NCBI GenBank assembly: GCA_018343915.1
Contig: JABRWF010000005.1
Location: forward strand, 4,127,001 to 4,191,000
Length of the DNA: 64,000 bases
Direction of reading: 5' to 3'
From: Agroathelia rolfsii
Taxonomy: Eukaryota > Basidiomycota > Agaricomycetes > Amylocorticiales > Amylocorticiaceae
The notes below the pieces were generated by a model that was not told the DNA's origin, searched no databases, and saw nothing but the letters and a program-made list of their open reading frames with translations. The stretch's first letter is position 1; each line of letters starts with the position of its first letter. Both the position numbers and the translations under genes were made by a program. Of the stretch, positions 1-13,266 are shown in pieces.

Positions 1-14
1 ATCTCCCCTCACTC

Positions 15-2323
15 ATGTCCTTCTTCCAACCCCATCATCGCCAAGAGGGCTTCCACCTTCCCTCGCCCCCCTCACCCCCTCAGTACCCCTATCCAAACGC
101 GAACAACCCAGGCAGCAGTCGCATCGACTTCACTGACGACCTCTCCTCTCTCGTCGCAGAGTCTGAGTACAGGGCATCTCAGACCCATAACATCTTCGAT
201 ATCTCAGCCCCCACCTCATCCCACGCATATGCCCTCCAGCACAACAACTCCAACCATCACCAATCCCCCCTCGACCCTTATCCTCCTGCACCTAATCACT
301 TCAATAGCACTTTGCCCGCTCTCAACTCCTCTCTTCGCTTCGAGCCACCACATCAAGAGGAGACGCCCGCTCTGCCACCCCCATCTAGTTGGAGACACAC
401 CCCTTCTCCCCATGATGGCAGCCGATCGAGGAGCAGGGACAGCACCTCTGGTGCTGGTCCCGTCCGCAACTCGCGCAGAAAACACTCTAGTAGCATGAGC
501 AGCACTAGCCCACCTCCTATGCAGCGTCGTCCCAGTGCAATTGTCATCCCTGGCTCCAACCTCGGTCGTGCAGGTAGCATCAGCAACAATGCGGGCACTA
601 GCCCTCTTGTCCACGGTCTCAGTGGAACAGCGGGATGGATGATTCCAGGCTCATCCTCGCACTCGTACGCGATCTTCCCTTTTTTTTTGTTCGATGCCAC
701 CGTCTCATTACGGCGAGGCGTGTGCCCCCCTTTTTATTTGCTTTTTCTCCCTTCTTTTTTGTAAATGAATTTTAGCATGGCCGCCGAATATTCACTCCCC
801 ACACCCGAGTCATTAACGAGGCCCCACTCGTTCTCGTCGCCGTTTTCGCTGCATTCACCTTCCATCTCACTGCCGTCGCCCCACATCTCTTCCTCGGCGC
901 ACCACCAAGCTAACATGCACACCTCGACCTCGCCCTATTCGCACCGACCGCCATCCTCGCATCGCCGCGAATCGTCGCGCGATACCTATGGGCTTCATTC
1001 TCCCCAGGACACGGTTGATGCAGTTTCTGTAGTGGTCAATGCTAAAGCAAGCGCCCAAGACGAGAAACGACGCAAGCGTCGAGAGTCGCACAATGCAGTG
1101 GAACGCCGTCGCCGAGATAACATCAACGAGCGGATCGGAGAGCTGGCCACGCTCATCCCTGAATGTATGCTTGAGAGTGAGTGACATTTCTCCTTTTGGG
1201 AGACCCATTCACTTTTACGTACCCTATATGCGTTCACGCATCAAACTCTTGATGGGCTAATTTTGGACTCGTTCTGACCCACGTTTATTTCATCTATACA
1301 GCTGCTAATCCCAACTCGAGTGCGACGCCTACTGGCGAGAACGGTAGTGTGTTTTCGCTGCCCCAGTACCCGCTTCCGCCACTGGGTACGTCCGTCGCGA
1401 CTGCCGATCTGGCGAACCTCGAGGGAACATCTCCAACTGGGGGGTCTGTAGGCACTAAGAAGGAGGACACGGACATGTCTTCGGCGCTGTCCCTGCCTAC
1501 ACCAACCTCTACGTCGTTCGACTTGAGCCTCATTATTCCGCCAGCGTCACTCAACCCTGGCCTCAACACCAGCTTGTCCAGCACAGCCATTCCAGGCGAT
1601 GATCTCCAACTTATCTCGCCCACAACTGCCAATGGCAGCACACCAACGAGCACTGCTGCCGCTGCCGCTGGTGCCGGTACACAAATGGAGGCAGGTGTCA
1701 AGGCCAATAAGGGCATGATCCTTGCCAAGAGTGTCGAATACATCAAGTACCTGCAGCAGCTTGTACAGGCGCAAGCCGCACGCACACGCGAACTTGAGGA
1801 GGCCCTCGCCCAAGTTCGGGGTGGAGGCAGTGATAACGTATCTACACCAGACGCTGTGTCGCGCCAGCAGCAAACCTCGACATCAATAACCAACGGGAGT
1901 AGCATGGGCTTTAGTGGCCTTGGCTCCAGTAGCTCGCGCAGACACGATGGTCGTCTGGAGACGATGCCCGAGGAGGACATGCTTAGTAGCATGGGCTTCG
2001 AGAACGGCAGCCATTCTAACAACGGGTTCGATATGAACTTCGATTTTGGTACCGATGGCCGAGGCAGCCAGTCTAGCGCGCACCGGGGTGGCGAATACCC
2101 GACCCCCACCGGGAGCGACGAGGCTATGCAGGCCGACGATATCATGAGCGTACGTGCAGACTCGCCAGCACCGCGCACGCCTGAGGAGGAGGCACAGCGT
2201 GGACGCCGGCGTGTGCGTGAGCACGCTGGTGTATCCGGCAAGGACGGTGATGACGTGCTTGGCACTGGCATGCACGAGAAGAGTTTGAAGGAAGATGGGA
2301 TGGAAGTTGTCGTTGGCGCTTGA
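15..2323 (+). CDS. bHLH-zipper transcription factor with very long loop
   Basis: Predicted sequence-specific DNA-binding regulator, 690 residues from three exons: 15-664, 776-1176, 1302-2323. The N-terminal 310 residues are Ser/Pro/His-rich and look disordered. The basic region and helix 1 (RRKRRESHNAVERRRRDN, about residues 315-333, then IGELATLIPE) carry the His-Glu-Arg contacts typical of E-box binders. Helix 2 (NKGMILAKSVEYIKYLQQL, about residues 486-504) and a short heptad tail (LVQ..ARTRELEEAL) follow only after a Ser/Thr/Ala-rich loop of about 140 residues, interrupted by intron 2. The NKG(T/M)IL..SV.YI helix resembles the MITF/TFEB/Rtg3 class, but orthology is not claimed. For intron 2, a GTGAGT donor at 1177 was preferred over GTATGC at 1165. 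The ATG at 15 lies almost at the window edge, so an upstream exon cannot be excluded. Confidence 0.88.
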
Positions 2324-4080
2324 GGTTGACGCTCTCCCCTGATCATCCTGCGGCGCTTCTCGTTCTCTTTTTCTTTCTTTCTTCGTATTTCTTTCTTTTA
2401 ATCATGACCCCTTTTTACCTATGAAGAGAAACGATGACTTCTTTTCTTGTGTTAACCATCTCACTCTTGACCTTTTTTTATTATTTGATCACTGACTGAC
2501 CTACTTGGTCTCCCATCTCCCTTTCCTTCAAAATTTCAAAAAATGACGACCTACACTCTTCAAACCCTTTGCCCCTATTGTTGGTAACGGGTCGTCCTTG
2601 TATTTGTACCACTATAACCTACCATGTCCCCCAGCCAAGCCCTAACGCAACCACGATGATCGTATGCATGTATCTATCCTTGAATCCCCTCTCTCTCGCC
2701 GCCGGTGTTGTTTCTTGCCTCCACTGGCGAAAAAAGCTCAGCCTTGTAGTTCTTTTTTACTTCTCTTCCCTTTTTTTTTCTTTTCTCTTTTAGTATTATT
2801 ACTTGCTTCCTATATTCACCACACACAAGTATTACAATGACAATGATGTACTCATGTACCATGTACAAATTGAATATCGGACTTTTTTTTTTTGAATTGA
2901 TTTTTCATCATCCATTTGAGTTCAGTCAAAAGGTAAGAGAGTCTAGGAGCCTGAGTGAATTAATGTAGGTACTTTCAAAGTTGGTCTAGTACATCGGTAC
3001 GTAATATGAATAACAAGGGTGGGATGGAAGGGGACGAGGGGCTCCACACACCAGCTCGCGATCGTGGACTTGCGTCTATTCTCTACATAGTATGACCTAC
3101 TACGTACGTACAATGGTATTTGCGTAAGGTTTTTGCCTGCCAGCGACCCTTGAAACCCTCCTTCTCCCGTTATCGATTTCCATTCCCCATAGCAAGCGAT
3201 TTAATCAACTAATTACCCCGCATTACCACGATGCAAATGCATGTAGTGTGCGGGCGTATGGGGCAGTATATCTAGATCTAAAGCGAGCGGACACGATGAA
3301 GCTGGGCGTCAAGCACATCAAGCTCAAGTGCGGCACCGCACGCACGCCAATGAATCCAAGTACTATATCTTTCATTAGCAAGATGGGGAAAGGAAACATA
3401 GGTTCGGAGATTATATCGATAGGGACAATACAGTAAGTATTGATGAATGACGTTTGCACATACATCCCAGTACGTCGTATTGTAAAGAAAAAAATCCTGT
3501 GCATTTTCCGCGGCACAACTTTGTCGAGCTGTTTACAATGTTACGTTATTATCATATATAATACAGCTACATACAGCACTTTCCCCTTTCTTTCCATGAT
3601 GTCTTTTATTACTATTACTATTATTATTATCTCCCTCTCTCTTTAAAGTTATGTTTTTGATTGTTCTACGGAGTTTAGCATAGATGCATGATATACGCGC
3701 AATCAGTACTCATATGCCGATCGTCGGTGGGGGGTAAACATTGTACTACATGTATTACGGGAACAAGGGGTACATACTAGTACGGTATATACGCGTTCTT
3801 TTCGTTCGTCTATACATAGGTATCGCCGCTAATCAATGCCTACTGTGGGTTTCCAAGGTTGGTCTCTCGTAATAAAGACGCCGGGGCCAAGAGAAAGAGG
3901 TTTGAGAAGGTTGATGATCTGTTGAGCAAGTCCAACTATGGCTCGCGGCAGGAGAGTTTCCGCCGGAAAGAGAGAGAGAGAGAGAAATTCTAGCCTCGAA
4001 AGAAAAGAAAGAAAGGGTAAAGGCAAAATTGATCAAATGATTGCGATGCGATGACTATGAAGCAACCAAGAGCGAGTCCA

Positions 4081-4110
4081 TTGTTGTTGTTGTTGTTGTT
4101 GTCGTTGTTG
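4081..4110. repeat. (TTG)n microsatellite, imperfect
   Basis: About ten TTG units with one TCG interruption, in non-coding sequence. Confidence 0.9.
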
Positions 4111-5520
4111 AACCGTATTACCTATAGCCAGCGTGATGCGCTTGTGAGTTAGAGCTACACATGGTCCCGATTCAAATCCATGTTTTGCCAGCAAACTATA
4201 GTCTTCTTATTTTTCCACATATTAAATAGCGGGTATCCAACTCCTTGGTATACTATATAAATTCAGACTGGTTAGGGATCTTAGCCAGACAAGGTTTGGC
4301 AGCTGATAACTGATAAACAAAGAGAAGGGGGGAGAGGGGGGAGGGGATCTTAAAGAGGGTAAGAAACAGCCACCATCAGCAATCGCTCCCCCTTGCGAGG
4401 TTCCCAAGGTTTGGGGGTATGAGCAGATAGACAGACAGGATATGCACAGTTGCTGCAAGGAAGGAGTGGGGGAAAGTGAGGGGGGGGGGGTCGTTGGGCG
4501 GAGCTGTATTTCGACCCGACGTAGTGGCAAGGAGTAATTCCGCCGGTGAGTAAACAAACAACCGATATGCGCGTTTCCGCTTTTCGGGTTGGATTTTTTT
4601 TTTTTTGGTTGTTGTGCTTTGTTGTCTGTGATCGATTTCCTGCCTCAATTCTGGCCGACGGAGCTAAAGTCTGAGTGGACGGCGAGAACACTTGGCATCA
4701 TGTGTCATGATTAAGATGACGATGATAATGACGATGGTTGAAAAGTCGCAGTCGCCAGGGAAGGTAAGAGACAGAAAGAGGCTACAAAATGCGTCTATGG
4801 CCGATGCCGCACAAATGAAAAGACTAACGATTATGATGACGGCGTCAGAGATGAGGATTGCATCCGCCCGTGAAAGATGTTTGATGTAGCAACCAGCCAG
4901 GAGTAAAGAACGCAGGAACTGGATTCAGATCATCCAATGAGCGCCGTTTTAGTCACAGATGAAGCGAAGCGGCTAGTGGGATCCTCTACTTGTTAGGAAA
5001 CATATCAGCCAAGATCGCCAAAAAATTGCGCGAGTGATTCGGGCCTTGAATACAGTCAAAGGACTAACGCTAGTCCACCTTCCTGCCGTCGACCACGCAT
5101 AGAAACACATAATAGTCATGATGGACCTGATTATGATCGTAGTCACGGTCGGCGCGCTCAAAACCCCCAAGGAAGACAGAGAACAGAGCGTATCCTAGCA
5201 GAATAACGTTGATTACTGTTAATTTTTGGTTTCGACAGAAGGCGTGTAATATTATGAAAAAAAAATAGGTAACAATCCGAGGAGCACATTTGGATGAAAT
5301 GTTCAACACGCAGAGGACAAGCGTTTCTCCTTGAAGAAGTACAGACAAAGTACGGACCAGAGGCCCGCCGGTAACGCGAAGCCACCAACCTCTTTTGTCG
5401 GCCTCACCTTGGGCTCTATCGCCCCACATTTGCGGTGCTTAGGCGCCTTCATCATGCTGTGGGATATATGCGTGGGTAAAACGCGTTCAGTTAGGAGATC
5501 AATGACCATCAAACTCTGAA

Positions 5521-5523
<3 letters not shown>

Positions 5524-5573
<50 letters not shown>
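5524..5573. repeat. (GA)25 microsatellite
   Basis: An uninterrupted run of 25 GA dinucleotides. The open frames crossing it on both strands (poly-Arg-Glu and poly-Ser-Leu) are artefacts of the repeat. A shorter (GA)n run lies at about 3969-3985. Confidence 0.97.
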
Positions 5574-5576
<3 letters not shown>

Positions 5577-6052
5577 AACAAGAAAGCTTGTACATAGACA
5601 AAGAAAGGGAAATCTTCATACATTTAGAACATAAGTCAACCAAACGCTGCTGCCTCTGTTTTATCTTACGCCTCCCCCTGGCCGTGTTTTCCCTTCTGAT
5701 GAGCAGCAGCAGCAGCAGAACCAAATACGACGACCGGCGTGATCACGGTTGGCGGGGTTGGAAATGACACGGTGCCGGCCGGAGGCTGTGATGACAGGAG
5801 AGCCCCCGGACACCCCGGTTACACTGAGTGAGACGAGCAAAAAGGAGACGAAGCAAAAGAATGTCCGGCGGGGTAGATGCGTGCTTCCTTCCCCACGGCA
5901 CGCACGAAATATGGAACCTGAGAAGAGAACTGATCTATAGCATCATCAAGTAAGACAAAAAAGGTCAACAGACTTTAGACTTACACCCTCTGCCAGGATA
6001 CTACTGGTAGACCTGGATGCATTTCATTGGCCTGAGTAAATTGGTAATTCCT

Positions 6053-6427
6053 TTAATAGTCGTGGCTGCGTTTTTCGAATGGCATTCCGAGTTGAGTGGA
6101 TGTCCAGGGCGCGCCATCATTTTCGTAAGCCTTCTCCATAGGAGCAAATGTTGAGCCATTGAGCCTCGCCCAGCGTGTCCGGCTCTCGTACCGGTCTGGA
6201 TGTATCTCAGGAATTGGGGGAGTGTTGTGCATTACATACGTCTGAGCGCATGGGAGCATCACGGAGACAGGAAACTGGGCATGCGGCGTTCGAGGATGGA
6301 GGGCCCATTGCGGGGCAGGGCAAAGTTCGAGGATTAGCTGGTTATTATCATCATTCGCGCAGTGGGCTATATAATGCTTGGATAGAGGCCCTAGAGACGA
6401 TTTAGGTCTTATAGCGACGGAGCCCAC
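6053..6427 (-). other. coding-like open frame, unrecognised
   Basis: A 124-codon open frame whose composition is balanced and protein-like (His, Arg, Trp, Pro distributed, no low complexity), unlike the surrounding sequence. A good donor (GTATGT) falls inside it near 6240, so it may be a spliced or decayed exon rather than a complete gene. No family was recognised and no partner exons could be placed. It may be chance. Confidence 0.2.
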
Positions 6428-6980
6428 CCTCTCAGCTGATGCCTTCCGTGTCCACCACGATTGTCATGGGCGTCGGTCATCTGAATCTCTAGCCTTACAC
6501 GGATAGGCAGAGCTGGCTCATCTGCCGCAGTGATAAGGTCATCTGTCCCGCACGGAATGCTCGGATATCCGGCCCTGCCTTCATATCGCCCCTCACCTGA
6601 TATGCAAATTGTTGGAAAATGAGTGCCACGTTTTTTTTTATTCTCCTCTCTCCATTTCTCCGCCAGCTGTAGCTATTGGCCACAGCCGCTCCAGTAGGAG
6701 CCTCGCGAGCCAAGAAAGACAAGAATTTGATGGCATACTCGATATTACCCTGTCATGGGACTTGACACGCGATATTGGACTCTGGCGTCATTCAGGACAT
6801 TTTACCGGTTCACTGTATGACGCAAACATCATATAAGTATCCCGTTCTGAAACTCTCAAGCTCCTTTTCGACCCGCCCATTCTATAAACCATATGTATAT
6901 CAACATCTAGTTCTCGCCTCAACAACACACTAGAAGCTAACCTTAGCGGCCCCTTGTTCAACGCTCAACCTCACTGGTAG

Positions 6981-7511
6981 ATGACTCAAAGTGCTAACAA
7001 ATCAACCTGTGGTACTGGCAACGCATCCATCAATTCCTTCGAAATAGTGCATGTGCAGATATCTCATGGTAAACACTCCCATCCACTATACAATGCAAGG
7101 CATTGTGTGCACTATTGTGCTTTCAGTGGGCCGCATTCTCTACAACACCTCTGTTACCATTTAATTTCGTTATCCTAAATTGGATCAAGACCACATTTGA
7201 AATACACCCATGCAATCCTCCCTGGTACTTAGCCCGTGATGCACAAGAAATAAGTTTTGGGTATGATTCCCCAGCTTTAGCTCTGTTTGATTTACCTATA
7301 GATAATACGGGTGGGCTCTATTGGTCCGATAGCAGGCCAAGAAACGATAGACACCCCCTACACAGGGGATGTGTTTGTGGAGCTTACCGAATTTGGTACC
7401 CTATCGGCGGATTGCTATCATATTAGCCTGCCTGAACTACCTATGGCGTCATTATCTTTAAACTTGGTAAGTTCTATAGACAGACCCTCTTTTTCTCAAT
7501 GGTATCTTTGA
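6981..7511 (+). other. possible short or decayed gene, unrecognised
   Basis: A TATA-like stretch (TATAAACC, about 6883) and a C/A-rich leader precede an ATG at 6981. The first exon (6981-7067) ends at a GTAAAC donor. Splicing to the CAG at about 7124-7126 gives only a 41-residue peptide before a stop. Downstream, two overlapping frames (about 7127-7426 and 7311-7511) both look protein-like but cannot be joined into one frame with typical introns. This suggests either a gene with splice sites not recognised here or a frameshifted relic. No domain was recognised. Confidence 0.25.
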
Positions 7512-8371
7512 ATCATTATAATATATTTCAAGTTTATCGATTTATTTTCATCATACCAGGTAAGGAAATCAAATTGAATACCTTGATTATCTGGTATTGA
7601 TCTATCTTTTCATTGGTAGGCCCATCATCTTAGACCCGGAATCGCCAGCATCCCACCCCAGAACGCCGCACTACCAGTTGACGTGCTTGATAGTAGTCAA
7701 TAAATCATATTGGCATTTTGCGGACTTGTTTCTCAAACTGTATGTTCCGTAATTATGGGGTAGCGGTACATATTATCACACTGGTACGGTCGAGGCCCTG
7801 TCCATATATTATGTACGTGTTCTAAATTTGAATATTTATCTCGGCCGAGTTCTTCAATGTTCACTTGATGATGGAGCTGCTAATTAAAACAAATTGACCA
7901 AAAATGCGTACCGCTCACTGGCGTGTAATTGAGAAACTTCATTTTTTGTTGATCGTGATCAAGTTGGTGAGGATGTATCTTTTGAGTTTTGAGCACTGAA
8001 GAAACACATTCAGTTGCGTTACTCATCGACGTTGCATCAACGCCTGAGCAGTTCAGATAGTCTCTCTGGCTTTCTCACGCGCACACATGCAGGAGACTCA
8101 GATGTTCTAGATTCAGTATAACGTGTGCAGGCACATCGTGGAGTCAGAATGAGGATCAGCGTCCGGCTCTGCAAAAACTTTGAAGAACGGTGCGATCTGC
8201 CTACCAAAATGACGTAACCGACAACATCTCACTGCGACAAGGAAGAAAGATGATGATTCCTCCAACTCGAATAAATATTTCCTGGTCCCATAAAAACTCG
8301 ACTCTTGGCCATTCTGAATCGCGTCGTTATTTCTTAGCTTCATCCACGTTCAAAAAAAAAAAAAGAGCATT
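7512..8371. other. intergenic, nothing seen
   Basis: AT-rich sequence without coding signal. The last 13 bases before the next start codon include an A-rich run (8352-8364) directly upstream of the mannitol dehydrogenase ATG. Confidence 0.6.
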
Positions 8372-9703
<1,332 letters not shown>

Positions 9704-9875
9704 ACGGGTAAACTCGAAATGTACATGCATGGTGTTAAGAACTTGAAGGACTGGTAACGAAAAATTGTACAATTAATTTTAAACTAGTGATTTAGTGTAA
9801 AATAATTGCATCGACTGGCAAAAAACGTGCTCTAATGAAATAAGTGCATTTAGGGATACTGGTCCGAAAAAATCT

Positions 9876-10600
9876 TCATCTGAACTTGATGTCAGATATG
9901 AAGTCACATCTTTTCATGGAAGTCCGGTGGCTCGGTAGTGTCTCATTTAGACGCTTGACCTTCGTCTTGTGATAAACGACTGTCGGTGCATTCTTTCCTC
10001 CTGGTGCCTCGACCTTCACAGGCTTGATAGCGCCGACCTTGACACATCTATTGCCTCGTAAAAAGCCGCCACGTTTTCCTTACCAGTATCATTGCTTTTG
10101 ACGCTCAACTGTCTTTTACGTTTACGAGCTGGGGCTCCCTTGCACATACACATCTGTCTTGAGTCATAACCCAAGCAACATTCTTCAGCATACACAATAT
10201 ACCATGAATCCAAGAGACTGACATTGAGAAGTTCGGACTCTTGAATTGGATCTCATCTAGACCGAGCTTCGAGCTTCAAGTTTGTTCAACATCTGGCGGC
10301 GCACATTTGGCTTTGCTTCAGGAGGCTATAATAATCGACACAATAAACGTAACCTCGTCCTGGGCGTTTATTTTGGGATATGATGTATAATGTATATGAC
10401 GGCTCGGGTGCCTACACCCGCCCTTGCGTATGTTTTCATCATCCTAGATGAGGCAAGCAACGGCTTCGAGTCTGACAACTTTGAGTGCTTCCGGTTTGCC
10501 ACCATACCGGAATACCGGTTGTTGCCGTTTGACGGCCTTCAAGTTGACATCTTTCTTCTAGTAAACACTCTGTACTACACCTTGATTGCAACATAACTCA
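9876..10600 (-). pseudogene. possible decayed gene, minus strand, unrecognised
   Basis: Several minus-strand pieces look coding but do not form one gene. The C-terminal piece is in frame from about 10076 down to a stop at 9876 (contains VKVEAPGGKNAPTVVYHK). A neighbouring piece at about 10040-10213 in another frame contains ARKRKRQLSVKS. A further piece at about 10455-10570 contains KAVKRQQPVFRYGGKPEAL. The basic, Lys/Arg/Val-rich composition is shared. Either introns were missed or this is a frameshifted relic lying between the mannitol dehydrogenase and the Zn2Cys6 gene, inside the latter's likely promoter. Family unknown. Confidence 0.3.
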
Positions 10601-10833
10601 TCTGTATGCTCCTAAAGATTTGTTTTGTGATCTCACCGCTTCATGGATAACCGGGTGCTCTTCTGCTTACTCCGGTATTTTGACGATGCTCGGCTATCTC
10701 AGGCTGGTTCCATAGACGAGATCTGGCTCATGGCGTCAATGGAGATGAACAGCACAGACTATATAGCCTCTGGTGTTGCTGGTGGTCATCTCCAGAACGT
10801 ATCAACTTTGGTTAACCTCCTATCTCTCAAAAA

Positions 10834-12993
10834 ATGTCTACTTCCCCCATGTTGCAGCGTGGAAGGGCTTGTATTACTTGCAGGTACGTGGCTACTCCTG
10901 CACTCTAACCCTCTTAATTGAAAACCAAAATTTATTCTAGGCGAAGGAAGATGGTATAGGCCTATGATTGAGATAATACATATTCTTACTGGACCGCCAT
11001 CTTTCTAGAAATGTGATGGAAGACGGCCTATTTGTGGGCCATGCCAGCGCTCAAACCGGGGACAAGATTGTGAATATGCCGATCGGGGCATCTCTCGAAC
11101 GTTGCAATTGGAGGAGACGATTGTACGTTTGCAATCTCGGATACAAGAACTCGAGAATCCAGCCGCAAGCTCTCCCTCTGTGCAACTTTTTGACCCCTAT
11201 AAATCGGTTGGCTCCACCAGTGCAGAAGGTATTTTAAAAGTACCTTTAATCATCCTGAGGCTGACTTTAACTTTAATCAGCTTCAGGCTCATCTTTTCCA
11301 TCACCTATATCACCCCTATCGTCGTCACCCACTCGCCATCCCTCAGAACGTGAAAATGTTTCTTATTTGGACGATTTGGGTATCAACTATGAACCGTCGT
11401 CAACTACCATCATCCAGCTGTAAGCTTTAAAAGCGCTAGATATCTTGAAATAATAACACCGTCATTTTTCCTTTAGGATTGATGTGTTCATGTGTCATGC
11501 GCACAGCTATGGCTTCTTCCTGAATTCAACACAGTTTCGCACTGCTGCTCTTCTTCGTCTGCCACTTGGGAATGAATTACGTCCATCCCGCAAGCTCATG
11601 CATGCTGTATACTTGTTAGCTGCATGCCACTCGGCTTTAAACGAGACGCGAAGTCTAGAAGCTATTTTCCTCGAATGTGCTCTCCAAAACACTCCGGTTT
11701 TATCTACTACGAGTCCTAAAAGTATATTGCATACTATCCAAGCGGAAATACTCCTCGCCAACTATTTCTTTAATCAAAATCGACTCGCACAAGGCCGCAT
11801 CCACCAACAAATAGCTAGATCTCTCTGCGTGTCATATGGACTATATAAAATACGTAGTGCATCCCAATCTGAACATGGTCTTTATCTGCCTCTCCTGAGG
11901 GACTGTGGCCCGGAGCTCCCCTCTCCAGAAAGTTCTATTGACGAGGGCGAGAGAATGAATGCTTTCTGGACTGTTTATATCTTGGATCGGTGCTGGGGAG
12001 CTGTATTGCCCTATCCTGATGCTATTGGACTTGCGGATGAGATCATAGATACGCCATGGCCGTTTGACATGTGGCAATATGAACAGGTAATATTTGCCAT
12101 CTACATTGACAATGTTTAACTTGATGTACTAATTTCTTTTGCCAGGGACTGCTGGATCCAGCACTGCGCGGTCATGCGACGCCAGTTTATATATTATCTG
12201 AAGGTAGTGGCCTACCTATGGCGCACACTTCCGTGATCGCATTACATGCCCAGGCTGCTGTCCTGCTCTATTATGTGAGTTCTTTGAGGATATCCTGGCT
12301 TTCCGGTAAGTCTATTTCGTGAACGACTGCAAAACAGTCCTCATATACGCGCAGATGTTTCTCAATACAGGAAAGATGCGATTTTCACGCAGTTGCTCCA
12401 TGCAGGGAATACCCTTGATACCCTTTATTTATCACTCCCCATGATACCAGCTTGGAGTTCAGATATCACCTCTGTTGAAAGATTGCACTCGCTTCTGGTC
12501 ATCCATTCTATAGTTTTTCTTGCTCAGATGTATCGACTCGAAGTTTTGGCCTCTACCGAATATAGATATGCCAACGAGCGCTTGCAGGCAGCCACGATTG
12601 TCTCTCACTCGCTTAGGGAGTTTCGTTATGACCAACTTGGCTCTGTTGATCCGATCCTGGCTGTGAGTGCTTGAAGTATCCATATGCCATCAAATATATT
12701 GACTTATTGGTTCGGAATAACCAGGTCACATGGGGATATGCTTATAACGTGCTTTATGAGAAGCTGGAAGAGATAAGATTGCGACCAGGGCAACAAGATA
12801 CATCAGGCCACGAGTGGAATATTATGATCGCCGCCGCTAACCGTATCCTATCTGTCATGAGAGCCGCGTGCACGGATTCGGGGCTCATGAGTATGTGTTT
12901 GGAATTATTCGACACTTGCAAATAGTGATAATGTTTGAAATAGGATCACAGTATCTCAAATTCCAGAGTACTCGTTACAGTGGTTCGGCTTGA
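10834..12993 (+). CDS. Zn(II)2Cys6 fungal transcription factor
   Basis: Binuclear zinc-cluster regulator of about 571 residues. The cluster is Cys13-X2-Cys16-X6-Cys23-X6-Cys30-X2-Cys33-X8-Cys42 and is split over three exons, followed by a short coiled coil (LEETIVRLQSRIQELE) for dimerisation. The rest matches the fungal-specific transcription factor middle region: LLAACHSAL, a stretch ending in YGLY, and GERMNAFWTVYILDRCWG, the hallmark core. Exons: 10834-10883, 10941-10953 (13 nt), 11009-11228, 11281-11419, 11477-12086, 12146-12305, 12355-12662, 12725-12890, 12944-12993. The 3' end is uncertain: reading through the GTATGT donor at 12891 would end the protein at 12925 instead. Target genes cannot be inferred. 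The nearest metabolic gene is the upstream mannitol dehydrogenase. Confidence 0.9.
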
Positions 12994-13266
12994 TCTATAG
13001 ATGCCACACACCACGACACTGCCTGGTGCAGTATTGTATACATAATTTTGATAGAATCACCTTACCTATAGTACTATCTGTTGGAATTGTTTGTGAGATT
13101 TACCTGATTAAAGCCATACGACTGCTATACAATGACCACATCAGAGAGCCGCCTCATGGCAGCCTGCTGCTTCCGGGCCACTTAGACGCCGAAAGCAGTG
13201 AAGTGGATTGCTACTTGCTTCTTTACTTACACTTTGCTTTTGTCTTTCCATCTGTGTATAACAATC

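Larger units (their letters stand above)
2324..6052. other. gene-poor stretch with simple repeats
   Basis: No convincing gene was found on either strand. The first 500 bases are T/C-rich (poly-T and CTTT runs) and probably hold the 3' UTR of the bHLH gene. Further on there are short (GA)n and (TTG)n runs, a G10 run near 4481 and a T12 run near 4588. Open frames here are short, low in complexity and lack splice partners. Confidence 0.6.

Noticed and set aside
1294..2346. 350-codon minus-strand open frame
   Set aside because: Lies antisense to the third exon of the bHLH gene; composition is the Ser/Leu/Arg-rich mirror of the coding strand and has no family features.
4135..4190. Possible tRNA (GATTCAAATCC resembles a B box)
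   Set aside because: Flanking bases do not form a T stem, and no matching acceptor or anticodon stems could be folded.
4222..4691. Overlapping minus-strand frames rich in Pro, Ser and Lys
   Set aside because: Produced by G-rich and A-rich simple sequence; no splice structure or family motif.
5303..5767. Frames of poly-Ser-Leu and poly-Arg-Glu
   Set aside because: Translation of the (GA)25 microsatellite on either strand.
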